Assembly (NCBI GenBank): GCA_963848085.1
Contig: CAWKCE010000004.1
Coordinates: 372,001-436,000 of the forward strand
Direction: 5' to 3'
Source of the DNA: CAWKCE01 sp032127035
GTDB lineage: Bacteria > Actinomycetota > Actinomycetes > JAHEKZ01
Length of the DNA: 64,000 bases
How positions within the stretch are numbered: the first letter of the stretch is position 1; every line of letters starts with the position of its first letter. The translations under genes were made by a program, and so were the position numbers. Under the pieces are notes generated by a model. It did no database searches, was not told the DNA's origin, and saw nothing but the letters and a program-made list of their open reading frames with translations. Positions 8,706-16,431 of this stretch are shown here, in pieces.

Positions 8706-9407
8706 ATGACCGACGACGCACGTCGCGACGAGCTCGCGGCGAACCTCGCCGACGTGCGCTCGCGGATGGACGCAGCGGCACGCGGCGCTGGTCGCGACCC
8801 CGCGGAGCTGACGCTGGTCGCGATCACGAAGACCTGGCCAGCAAGCGACGTACGCCGGCTGGTGGAGCTCGGCGTCCTGGACATCGGTGAGAACCGGGAC
8901 CAAGAGGCCGTCGGCAAGGCGCGGGAGCTCGTGGGCCTGCCCATCCGCTGGCACTTCGTGGGACAGCTGCAGACCAACAAGGTCAAGTCGGTGGTCGAGT
9001 ACGCACACGTCGTGGAGTCCGTCGACCGTCCCCGGCTGGTGGCCGCCCTGGATCGCGCCTGTGGCGCAGCGAGTCGACCCGTGAGCTGTCTGGTTCAGGT
9101 GGCGCTGGACGATGTCGCCGGCCGCGGTGGCGTGGTACCGGCGGAGATGGCCGCCCTGGCCTCCCAGGTGGCGTCCTGCGCGAACCTCACCCTCGGTGGC
9201 CTGATGGCGGTCGCCCCGCTCGGGATGGACCCTGACGTCGCCTTCGGCCGCCTGGCGGAGCTCCACCGGGAGCTGCGGGGGGTGCACCCGCAGGCGACGA
9301 TGCTGTCCGCCGGGATGAGCGGCGACCTCGAGGCCGCCGTCCGGCACGGCGCGACACACGTGCGGATCGGTACCGCGGTGCTCGGTCACCGGGCCGGCAT
9401 CGGGTAG
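8706..9407 (+). CDS. yggS: YggS/PLPBP family pyridoxal 5'-phosphate homeostasis protein
   Basis: This 233-residue protein belongs to the PLP-binding YggS/YlmE family, which buffers pyridoxal phosphate and has an alanine-racemase-like barrel without known catalysis. Visible signatures are AITKTWPASDVRRLVELG near residue 38 (the Lys holds PLP), IGENRDQEA near residue 60, WHFVGQLQTNK near residue 82 and LSAGMSGDLEAAV near residue 200. It follows ftsZ by only 13 nt. The peptidoglycan editing factor gene (pgeF/ylmD), usually found between ftsZ and this gene in actinobacteria, is absent here. Confidence 0.93.
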   Translation: MTDDARRDELAANLADVRSRMDAAARGAGRDPAELTLVAITKTWPASDVRRLVELGVLDIGENRDQEAVGKARELVGLPIRWHFVGQLQTNKVKSVVEYAHVVESVDRPRLVAALDRACGAASRPVSCLVQVALDDVAGRGGVVPAEMAALASQVASCANLTLGGLMAVAPLGMDPDVAFGRLAELHRELRGVHPQATMLSAGMSGDLEAAVRHGATHVRIGTAVLGHRAGIG

Positions 9408-9502
9408 CGTCCTCACGACGGGCGACGGCCCGCCGCAGTTCCATCCCGGGCGGCTCCGCCCTCCGGTCACAAGTCGTTTCACGTCGTCGAAGGGGTCTCG
9501 GC

Positions 9503-10015
9503 ATGGCCGGCGCGATGCGCAAGATGGCGGTCTACCTCGGCCTGGTGGAGGAGGACGACCGCTTCCGCGAGTACGACGAGTACGAAGCCTTCGAGGACGA
9601 CGGGCGCGCCCACCGCGACGAGTCCTACGAGCAGACACAGCGCACCCGGACCCTCCAGCCGGTGCGCGACGACCTGTCGGTCAGGCACGCACCCGACCGC
9701 CCCAGTCCCGACGCCCCGGGACCGGCCACGAGCCCGGACTACCGCATCACCACCTTGCACCCGCGCGCGTACAACGACGCCCGGGCGATCGGTGAGGCGT
9801 TCCGCGAAGGCACGCCGGTCATCATGAACCTGACCGAGATGGACGACACTGACGCCAAGCGCATCGTCGACTTCGCCGCCGGCCTGGTGTTCGGCAAGCG
9901 CGGCACGATCGAGCGGGTCACCCAGAAGGTCTTCCTGCTGTCGCCGGTGAACGTCGTGGTCACCGCGGAGGAGAAGCAGCGGCTGGTCCAGGGCGGGTTC
10001 TTCAACCAGAGCTGA
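9503..10015 (+). CDS. sepF: Cell division protein SepF
   Basis: SepF anchors FtsZ to the membrane and is essential in actinobacteria that lack FtsA. The 170-residue protein starts with the amphipathic membrane-targeting helix MAGAMRKMAVYLGLVEED, followed by an acidic, Tyr/Arg-rich linker to about residue 75. The globular SepF domain then follows: YRITTLHPRAYNDARAIGE, VIMNLTEMDDTDAKRIVDF, GLVFGKRGTIERV and FLLSPVNVVVTAEEK. The start ATG has GAAGGGG about 8 nt upstream. Its place between yggS and yggT is the standard order. Confidence 0.96.
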   Translation: MAGAMRKMAVYLGLVEEDDRFREYDEYEAFEDDGRAHRDESYEQTQRTRTLQPVRDDLSVRHAPDRPSPDAPGPATSPDYRITTLHPRAYNDARAIGEAFREGTPVIMNLTEMDDTDAKRIVDFAAGLVFGKRGTIERVTQKVFLLSPVNVVVTAEEKQRLVQGGFFNQS

Positions 10016-10043
10016 CGGTCGTCAGCGCCGGTTCGATCCCACC

Positions 10044-10346
10044 ATGGTCGTGATCCTGCAGGTCCTCATCATCGCCCTCCAGCTGTACCTGCTTGTCCTG
10101 CTCGCCCGCATCGTCGTGGACTGGGTGCAGGTGCTGGCGCGGGACTACCGGCCGCGCGGGCCCATGCTCGTGCTGTTCGAAGTGGTCTACACGTTGACCG
10201 ACCCGCCGTTGCGCGCGTTGCGGCGAGTGATCCCGCCGCTGCGGATCGGCCAGGTGGCCATCGACCTCGGCTTCCTGGTGCTGTTCTTGGCCATCCAGTT
10301 CGTCGTGATCCCGCTGCTCGTGTCGCTGCTGCCGTCCGTCCGGTGA
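10044..10346 (+). CDS. YggT family membrane protein
   Basis: A 100-residue YggT/YlmG family protein with two hydrophobic segments (about residues 1-25 and 65-97) separated by a basic loop containing YTLTDPPLRALRRVIPP, the family signature. The family is linked to the division cluster and to osmotic or septum-related phenotypes, but its biochemical role is not settled. The gene lies 28 nt after sepF and is probably co-transcribed with it. The ATG start gives the usual family length. Confidence 0.92.
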   Translation: MVVILQVLIIALQLYLLVLLARIVVDWVQVLARDYRPRGPMLVLFEVVYTLTDPPLRALRRVIPPLRIGQVAIDLGFLVLFLAIQFVVIPLLVSLLPSVR

Positions 10347-10397
10347 CCTGATCGCCCTTCGTGGCGGTGTCGTCGCACGTGGTGACGGGTGGGGCGC

Positions 10398-10403
10398 TAG
10401 GGT
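10398..10403 (+). promoter_or_regulatory. Candidate divIVA -10 box
   Basis: TAGGGT occurs in the 132-bp gap between yggT and divIVA. The predicted start near 10410 would give a leader of about 70 nt that contains GAGGTGA just before the ATG. No convincing -35 is seen 16-19 nt upstream, so this rests on the -10 match alone. Confidence 0.35.
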
Positions 10404-10478
10404 TTGCGGTGGCGCCTGGGGCGACGTGTCGCTCCGGGCCGGCCTACCGATCGTGTCGTTCGAACCCGAGGTGACAGC

Positions 10479-11381
10479 ATGGCTTTGACCCCAGAGGACG
10501 TGCGGAACAAGCAGTTCAGCACCGTGCGGCTGAAGGAGGGCTACGACGAGGACGAGGTCGACGAGTTCCTCGACCAGGTCGAGGCTGAGCTCACCCGCCT
10601 CCTCCAGGACAACAGTGACCTGAAGTCCCGGGTCGCCCGACTGGCGGCTGCGCCTCCCCAGGCGCCGGCCCCGGCCCCGGTCCCGGCCCCCGCTCCGGCT
10701 CCCGTTGCCGCACCCATCCCAGCGCCGGCCCCGGTGACCCCGGACATCGCCGCCGGCGAGCAGGCGGCACGCCTCCTGGCGGCCGCGCAGCGGACAGCCG
10801 ACGACCTGCTGGGACAGGCCAAGGCAGAGGCCGACTCGAGAATGGCCCAGGCCAAGGCCAAGGCGGAGTCGGTCGAGCGAGACACCGAGCAGCGCCACCA
10901 GGCTGCACTGGCAGCGCTGAGCGCCGAGCGCTCCGGCTTGGAGCGGCAGGTCGAGGACCTCAAGGCCTTCGAGCGCGAGTACCGGATGCGGCTGAAGTCC
11001 TACTTGGAGCAGCAGCTCCGGGAGCTGTCGGCCAAGACTGGGCAGCCCCAGCCGGCGAGTTCGCCACCGCCCCCGAGTCCGCCACAGCCCCCGACCCGAC
11101 CGAGTACCGGATCGACTCCCGGCGGACAGTCGGCGTCGCCACCCAGCCCGGCGTCGCCACCCAGCCCGCCGGCCACACCAGCGGTGTCGCCGCCTCGTTC
11201 GGCTCCCGAACCTGCCCAGCCGCCGGTGCGGCCGCCGTCGCCGCAGCCGATGACCCCGGCGACGCCGTCGTCCCCGGCGCAGCCACCGCAGCCACCGCGG
11301 CCGGCGCAGCCAGGTCCGTCCGGGCCGCCGGCCCAACCGCCGGCCCAACCGCCGGCCCAACCGCCGCGACAGGCGGACTGA
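10479..11381 (+). CDS. divIVA: DivIVA/Wag31 polar growth and division protein with a long proline-rich tail
   Basis: DivIVA (Wag31) is a coiled-coil protein that marks curved membrane and directs polar wall growth in actinobacteria. The 300-residue product begins MALTPEDVRNKQFSTVRLKE, the membrane-binding N-domain, followed by EVDEFLDQVEAELTRLL coiled coil. An Ala/Pro linker (about residues 60-85) precedes a second coiled coil (residues 90-185) ending SYLEQQLREL. The last 110 residues are almost only Pro, Ser, Ala, Gln and Thr, with short repeats such as PPAQ. The ATG is preceded by GAGGTGA. A strong hairpin follows the stop. Confidence 0.95.
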   Translation: MALTPEDVRNKQFSTVRLKEGYDEDEVDEFLDQVEAELTRLLQDNSDLKSRVARLAAAPPQAPAPAPVPAPAPAPVAAPIPAPAPVTPDIAAGEQAARLLAAAQRTADDLLGQAKAEADSRMAQAKAKAESVERDTEQRHQAALAALSAERSGLERQVEDLKAFEREYRMRLKSYLEQQLRELSAKTGQPQPASSPPPPSPPQPPTRPSTGSTPGGQSASPPSPASPPSPPATPAVSPPRSAPEPAQPPVRPPSPQPMTPATPSSPAQPPQPPRPAQPGPSGPPAQPPAQPPAQPPRQAD

Positions 11382-11435
11382 GGCGGCAGGAACGGGCAGT
11401 CGTTCTGGGCGCGGCCGCGTCCGGCATGCACATGG

Positions 11436-11466
11436 CGATGCCCCGGCTCTTCGAGCCGGGGCATCG
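11436..11466. terminator. Bidirectional terminator hairpin after divIVA
   Basis: A perfect 14-bp stem (CGATGCCCCGGCTC paired with GAGCCGGGGCATCG) with a 3-nt TTC loop. It lies between the convergent divIVA and the minus-strand gene ending at 11478. There is no T tract, which is usual for actinobacterial terminators. It can serve both directions. Confidence 0.85.
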
Positions 11467-11477
11467 TGTCGGTGGGG

Positions 11478-11948
11478 TCAGACCCGTCGGCGGAACGGGT
11501 CGCGAGGGGGAGGCGCGGGCATCGAGATGCGGGCGCCGTCGATCGGAATGCCGGTCAGCCCGAGCACCTTCGTCAGCACGGACAGCGTGGACTCGCCCAT
11601 GGCCACACCGTTCTCGGTGACCATCGCGCGGTAGATCGTGACGTAGTGCTTGACCGGGGTGTCGTAGGTCCAGTCGACCGAACCAAGGTGGATGGAGGCG
11701 CCGGGACCTTGCTGCGGGTCGTCCCACGGCTGGTTCCACACCTGGATGCCGGTGGGCCCGGAGCAGAAGATCCCACCCAGGCTGACGTCGTGGTGCTTGG
11801 CGGCCTCGATCAGCTGGCGGCTCTCCCGCTCGGCCAGCACCAGCGCCGGTCGAACGTTACTGGCAAGTGCCGGAACCGCGATCGCGTTCGCCTTGAGCCG
11901 CACCTGCGGGATCGTGCTCGGGGTCACCCCCGCCGAATTAAACGACAT
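11478..11948 (-). CDS. Hypothetical protein, 156 aa
   Basis: I do not recognise this protein. It is soluble, with no signal peptide or membrane segment. The first half has ordinary composition; the middle contains a Trp/Pro-rich stretch (VWNQPWDDPQQGPG) and VDWTYDTPVKHYVTIYRAM, and the tail is Pro/Arg-rich (PAPPPRDPFRRRV). The ATG start has no strong ribosome binding site nearby. It lies downstream of ileS on the same strand, separated by a 129-bp gap holding an ileS terminator candidate. The opposite strand is also open (11466-11954), but this frame has the more natural composition. Confidence 0.6.
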   Translation of the reverse strand: MSFNSAGVTPSTIPQVRLKANAIAVPALASNVRPALVLAERESRQLIEAAKHHDVSLGGIFCSGPTGIQVWNQPWDDPQQGPGASIHLGSVDWTYDTPVKHYVTIYRAMVTENGVAMGESTLSVLTKVLGLTGIPIDGARISMPAPPPRDPFRRRV

Positions 11949-12046
11949 CCCTGACCTCCGCTGCTGGCGACGCTTCGGTGGCCCGTACGCGGCCGACCCT
12001 TGCTCAGGTATCGGCTCGAACCCGGGGGGGTCCTGTTAGGCCAGTC

Positions 12047-12075
12047 GGGTGAACGTCGTAACGCGACGTCCATCC
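12047..12075 (-). terminator. Likely ileS terminator hairpin
   Basis: Just past the ileS stop codon, the minus strand can fold GGATGG-ACGTCG-loop-CGACGT-TCACCC. This gives about 11 pairs including one G-T wobble, one mismatch and a 5-nt loop. No T tract follows. Placement fits an ileS transcript end. Confidence 0.5.
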
Positions 12076-12077
12076 GG

Positions 12078-15000
12078 TCAGGGTGTCGGCTCGATCCGGC
12101 GCAGACTGAAGCGCACCCCCAGCGCGAGGTCCTCATAGGTGTCCAGCCCCGGTTCAGCCACCCCGGCGGTCACGCGCACCGCGAGCACCTCGTCGGCCAG
12201 CGTCTGCGTGTGCTCCGCGATCGCCGATGCCAGGTCCCCGTCGGCCGACCACCAGAGCTCGATGCGGTCGGAGACCTCAAGACCGGAGCTCTTCCGGGCC
12301 TCTTGGACCAAGCGAACGAGGTCGCGCACCTGCCCCAGCCGTCGCAGCTCGGGGCTGAGCCGGAGGTCGAGCGCCATGCTCTCGCCGCCGGAGTCGGCCA
12401 CCGCCCAGCCCTCCTTCGGGGTCTCTGTCACGACGACCTCATCGCGGGACAACCGGACGGTGGCGTCTCCAACGACCACCTCGGCCTCGCCGACGTCCCG
12501 GAACGCAGCCGAGACCTTCCGGGCGTCGGCTCGGCCGACGGCAGCGGCGACCTCGGGGGTCTGCGGTCCGAACCGTTTGCCGAGCGAGCGGAAGTTGGCC
12601 TTGACCGACACCTCGACCAGGTCGCCTTCGGTGTCGGCCAGCCGGGACACCTGCTGGACGTTGAGCTCCGCCGCGAGCTGGTCGCGCAGGTCGTCGGGCA
12701 GACCGTCCCAGCCGGACGCGGACACCAGCGCGCGGCCCAGGGGCTGTCGCGTCTTCACCCCGGACCCAGCCCGCGCCGCTCGCCCCAGCTCCACGAGTCG
12801 GCGCACCAGCTCGACCTGGTCGTCAAGGTCGACGTCGACCAGGGACGGGTCCGACTCTGGCCAGCCGGCCAGGTGCACCGAGGTCGGGGCTTCCGGAGCG
12901 TCCGGGCGCACGAGGTCCTGCCAGACCCGTTCGGTGAGGAAGGGGGTGAGGGGAGCCATGAGGAGCGTCAGTCGCTCGATCGCCTCGTGCAGGGTCCACA
13001 GCGCCGCCGGGTCGCCCCGCCAGAACCGACGGCGGGACCGTCGGACGTACCAGTTCGACAGGTCGTCCACGAAGGTGGCGAGTGCGCGGCCGGCACGTTG
13101 GGTGTCAAAGTCCTCCAGCGCCTCCGTGACCTCCTGGGTGAGCCGATGGGACTGCGACACGACCCAGCGGTCGAGGACTGGCCGGTCGGTGACCGGGGGC
13201 GCCGGCGCGGCCGCGGGGGTCCAGTTCGCCAGTCGGGCGTACAGCGACTGGAAGGCGACGGTGTTCCAGTAGGTCAGCAAGGTCTTGCGGACGACTTCCT
13301 GGATGGCGTCGTGGCCCAGCCGGCGCGACGTCCACGGCGAGCCGCTGGCGAGCATGAACCATCGGACGGCGTCGGCCCCGTGGCGCTCCATCAGCGCCAT
13401 GGGCTCGAGCACGTTGCCCAGATGCTTGCTCATCTTCCGGCCGTCCTTGTCCAGGATGTGGCCGAGGCAGAGCACGCTCCGGTACGACGACCGGTCGAAG
13501 ACCAGCGTCCCGATCGCCATCAGCGTGTAGAACCAGCCACGGGTCTGGTCCACCGCCTCGCAGATGTAGTCCGCCGGAAAGCTGCGCTCGAACTCCTCAC
13601 GCCCCTGGTGCGGGTAGCCGAACTGGGCGAACGGCATGGCGCCGGAGTCGAACCAGACGTCGACGACCTCGGGGACGCGCCGCGCCTGGCCCCCGCACTC
13701 CGAGCAGGGGAGCACGATGTCGTCCACGTAGGGGCGATGTGGGTCGAGTGCGGACAGGTCCTGGCCGGCCAGCTCGCCGAGCTCGGCGCGCGACCCCACG
13801 ACCGTGAGGTGTTCCTCGGCGCACCGCCAGATGGGCAGGGGGGTGCCCCAGTAGCGGTTCCGGGACAGCGCCCAGTCGATGTTGTTGGCCAGCCAGTCGC
13901 CGTAGCGGCCGTGCTTGATGGTCGCCGGGTACCAGTCGGTGGCCTCGTTCTCGCGCAGCAGGTCGTCCTTGATCTGCGTCGTACGGATGTACCAGGAGGG
14001 CTGCGCGTAGTACAGCAACGGGGTGTGGCAGCGCCAGCAGTGCGGGTAGGAGTGCTCATACGGCTGGTAGCGGAACAGCAGGCCGCGCTTCCGGAGGTCA
14101 TCGACGAGGCGTTCGTCGGTCTTCTTGAAGAACTCGCCTCCGACGAGGTCGAGGTGCGAGGAGAACCGGCCGTCGGCCTCCACTGGGTTGACGACCGGAA
14201 GCCCGTGGGCGCGACCGACCTCCAGGTCGGGGGCACCGAAGGCCGGCGCGATGTGGACCAGCCCGGTGCCGTCCTCGACGGTGACGTACTCGGCCGCCAC
14301 GACCCGGTGGACGCGGTCGTCCGCGCCAAGGTCGACCAGTGCAAACGGAGCCCGGTACCGGGTGCCGGCGAGCTGACGTCCGCTGACGACGTCGACGCGC
14401 TCGGTGCCCTCGCCCAGTACGGCGTCGACCAGGGGCTCGGCCAGCACGAGCAGCTCGCCGTCGGGGGTACGGGCGACCACGTAGTCGACGTCTGGATGGG
14501 CGGCGACCGCCGTGTTCGACACCAGTGTCCACGGGGTGGTGGTCCAGACCAGGAGCTGGGCACCGAGTGTGGCCAGGTGGCCGTCGACCAGAGGGAATCG
14601 GACGTAGACCGAGGGATCGACCACGGTCTCGTACCCCTGGGCGAGCTCATGGTCGGACAGGCCGGTACCGCAGCGGGGGCAGTACGGGGCGACCCGGTGG
14701 TCCGACACGAGCAGGCCCCGCTGGTAGATCTGCTGGAGCGCCCACCACAAGCTGTCCATGTACTCCGGTGCCATCGTCCAGTACGCCTGGGAGGTGTCGA
14801 CCCAGTAGCCCATCCGTTCGGTCATGGCCTCGAACTCACCGACGTGGCGCAGCACCGACTCCCGGCAGCGAGCGTTGAACTCGGCCACTCCGTAGTCCTC
14901 GATGTCCTGCTTGCCCGAGAAGCCGAGCTCCTTTTCCACGGCGATCTCGACCGGCAGGCCGTGGCAGTCCCAGCCGGCCTTCCGCGGCACTTCGAAGCCC

Positions 15001-15224
15001 TGCATCGTCTTGAACCGCGGGAAGACGTCCTTGAAGACCCGGGCCTCGATGTGGTGGGTCCCGGGCATTCCGTTGGCGGTCGGCGGTCCCTCGTAGAAGG
15101 TCCAGCGTGGGGCCCCGGCCCGCTGCGCGAGGCTCTGCTCGAAGGTGCGCTCGGTCCGCCACAGCTCCAGCACCTGGTGCTCGAGCTCGGGCAGGTCGAC
15201 CTGCGCGGGTACGGCGCGGTACAT
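12078..15224 (-). CDS. ileS: Isoleucyl-tRNA synthetase, type 2-like, with GTHH in place of HIGH
   Basis: IleS charges tRNA-Ile with isoleucine and edits valine. The 1048-residue product has the Rossmann-fold catalytic domain, where the class I HIGH motif appears as GTHH (residues 55-58, in GPPTANGMPGTHHIEAR). An editing CP1 insertion with the LVWTTTPWTLVSNTAVA motif follows near residue 215. The second signature is KMSKH, in DKDGRKMSKHLGNV near residue 600. A C-terminal anticodon-binding domain ends the protein. Length and motif style match the eukaryote-like IleRS2 group. The ATG at 15224 was chosen because it follows the T-box leader and the ribosome binding site GGAGG; the longer upstream frame runs through the leader RNA. 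Confidence 0.95.
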   Translation of the reverse strand: MYRAVPAQVDLPELEHQVLELWRTERTFEQSLAQRAGAPRWTFYEGPPTANGMPGTHHIEARVFKDVFPRFKTMQGFEVPRKAGWDCHGLPVEIAVEKELGFSGKQDIEDYGVAEFNARCRESVLRHVGEFEAMTERMGYWVDTSQAYWTMAPEYMDSLWWALQQIYQRGLLVSDHRVAPYCPRCGTGLSDHELAQGYETVVDPSVYVRFPLVDGHLATLGAQLLVWTTTPWTLVSNTAVAAHPDVDYVVARTPDGELLVLAEPLVDAVLGEGTERVDVVSGRQLAGTRYRAPFALVDLGADDRVHRVVAAEYVTVEDGTGLVHIAPAFGAPDLEVGRAHGLPVVNPVEADGRFSSHLDLVGGEFFKKTDERLVDDLRKRGLLFRYQPYEHSYPHCWRCHTPLLYYAQPSWYIRTTQIKDDLLRENEATDWYPATIKHGRYGDWLANNIDWALSRNRYWGTPLPIWRCAEEHLTVVGSRAELGELAGQDLSALDPHRPYVDDIVLPCSECGGQARRVPEVVDVWFDSGAMPFAQFGYPHQGREEFERSFPADYICEAVDQTRGWFYTLMAIGTLVFDRSSYRSVLCLGHILDKDGRKMSKHLGNVLEPMALMERHGADAVRWFMLASGSPWTSRRLGHDAIQEVVRKTLLTYWNTVAFQSLYARLANWTPAAAPAPPVTDRPVLDRWVVSQSHRLTQEVTEALEDFDTQRAGRALATFVDDLSNWYVRRSRRRFWRGDPAALWTLHEAIERLTLLMAPLTPFLTERVWQDLVRPDAPEAPTSVHLAGWPESDPSLVDVDLDDQVELVRRLVELGRAARAGSGVKTRQPLGRALVSASGWDGLPDDLRDQLAAELNVQQVSRLADTEGDLVEVSVKANFRSLGKRFGPQTPEVAAAVGRADARKVSAAFRDVGEAEVVVGDATVRLSRDEVVVTETPKEGWAVADSGGESMALDLRLSPELRRLGQVRDLVRLVQEARKSSGLEVSDRIELWWSADGDLASAIAEHTQTLADEVLAVRVTAGVAEPGLDTYEDLALGVRFSLRRIEPTP

Positions 15225-15420
15225 CGGTCCTCCGTCTGGCGTTGGTCCCGGACGGAGGGACGAGGCGAACCCCGCGGTACCACCCTCCTTGGCCGGCGTG
15301 CCGGTGTCCCGGGTGCTGGCCCACTCGTCGTGCGCTGCGACCGGATCTAGCGGCGTCGTCCGCCGTTCTCCCGGTAGCTCGGGGGTGATCTTCTCCGCGG
15401 GCGCACGTTCCGGGCTCGCA
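15225..15420 (-). promoter_or_regulatory. T-box riboswitch (translational) controlling ileS
   Basis: The minus strand contains AGGGTGGTACCGCGG (15272-15286), the invariant T-box sequence that pairs with the uncharged tRNA NCCA end. Downstream, CCTCCGTC (complement of 15251-15258) can pair with GACGGAGG (complement of 15229-15236), hiding the ribosome binding site GGAGG. The T-box side would form the alternative antisequestrator. An ATC triplet (complement of 15387-15389) is a candidate Ile specifier codon. Translational ileS T-boxes are known in actinobacteria. The 5' boundary is approximate. The remaining gap to 15644 should hold the promoters of this leader and of the divergent dksA-like gene. 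Confidence 0.9.
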
Positions 15421-15644
15421 CCGTCCCCGGATCGCTTCTCGCCGCCGCCGCGGATACTCGTCCCCTTCGACGCCGTGCAGCGGGCCGAGTCTAGCCGCCC
15501 GACCCTCGCTCGTCCCGGTCGTTGTGGGCGCGTCGCGTCGGCTGGCCGGCGGAGGGGCGGATTGAACGGCGCATCAGCCACCGCCTATCCTTCCCGGACC
15601 GCACGCACAGCCGACAGGCACACCAGGACCGAGGAGGTCGGGGG

Positions 15645-16431
15645 ATGGCCCAGCGCAAGACCGGCGGAAGTCGGTCGGCCCCGGCGAAGAAGGCTGTCGT
15701 CAAGAAGGCCCCGGCGAAGAAGGCTGTCGTCAAGAAGGCCCCGGCCAAGAAGGCTGTCGTCAAGAAGGCCCCGGCGAAGAAGGCTGTCGTCAAGAAGGCC
15801 CCGGCGAAGAAGGCTGTCGTCAAGAAGGCCCCGGCGAAGAAGGCTGTCGTCAAGAAGGCCCCGGCGAAGAAGGCTGTCGTCAAGAAGGCCCCGGCGAAGA
15901 AGGCTGTCGTCAAGAAGGCCCCGGCGAAGAAGGCCCCGGCCAAGAAGGCCCCGGCGAAGAAGGCTGCCGGCCAAGAAGGCCCCGGCCAAGAAGGCTGTCG
16001 TCAAGAAGGCCCCGACGAAGAAGGCCCCGGCGAAGCCTCGGGGACACGCCGTCGGAGTCAACGAGAAGCCGTGGACCAAGGCTGAGCTGGCTGCGGTCCG
16101 CCACACCCTGCAGCTCGAGGTCGGACGCCTGGAGGGTGAGATCGCCTTCCAGCAGGCGGAGCTCGACGAGCTGTTGCGGGACTCCGGGGACGGCTCCGGA
16201 GACGACCAGGCGGATGCCGGGAGCAAGACCTTCGAGCGTGAGGCCGAGATGTCGGTCACCAACAACTCCCGCGACCTGCTCGTCCAGGTGAAGCACGCCG
16301 TTGCGCGCATTGACGACGGGGACTATGGCAGCTGCGAGAGCTGCGGAAAGCCCATCGGGAAGGCGCGGCTGCAGTTCTTCCCACGCGCCACTTTGTGCTT
16401 GTCCTGCAAGCAACGCGAGGAGCGTCGCTGA
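15645..16431 (+). CDS. DksA/TraR-type zinc-finger protein with Lys/Ala repeat N-terminus, frameshifted
   Basis: The C-terminal part (about 16070-16431) is a DksA/TraR-like domain: EKPWTKAELAAVRHTLQLEV, an acidic helix and a four-cysteine zinc finger (CESCGKPIG ... CLSCKQREERR). Such proteins act on RNA polymerase. The N-terminal part starts at ATG 15645 after GAGGAGG and consists of APAKKAVVKK repeats resembling histone H1-like tails. The two parts are in different frames: the repeat frame drifts at about 15966-15970 (GCTGCCGGCC) by one extra base and would end in a non-homologous tail. Removing one base restores a 261-residue protein. Sequencing error or real lesion cannot be told apart here. 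Confidence 0.8.
15678..15917 (+). repeat. Eight tandem 30-bp units coding APAKKAVVKK
   Basis: A 30-bp unit (GCCCCGGCGAAGAAGGCTGTCGTCAAGAAG) is repeated eight times almost without change, apart from GGCGAAG/GGCCAAG in one unit. Shorter 15-bp half units and one more full-type unit (near 15988-16010) follow. The near-perfect identity suggests recent expansion or ongoing recombination. Copy number probably varies between strains. Confidence 0.95.

Noticed and set aside
9446..9462. GGGCGG/CCGCCC hairpin between yggS and sepF
   Set aside because: Short stem in GC-rich sequence, with genes in the same operon direction on both sides; not convincing as a terminator.
12000..15350. A 1116-residue open frame on the + strand opposite ileS
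   Set aside because: It is an antisense shadow of a high-GC gene, with His/Arg/Gly-rich composition and no motifs.
15678..15960. Tandem repeats considered as a CRISPR array
   Set aside because: Units are contiguous 30-bp repeats without spacers and encode a regular Lys/Ala peptide.
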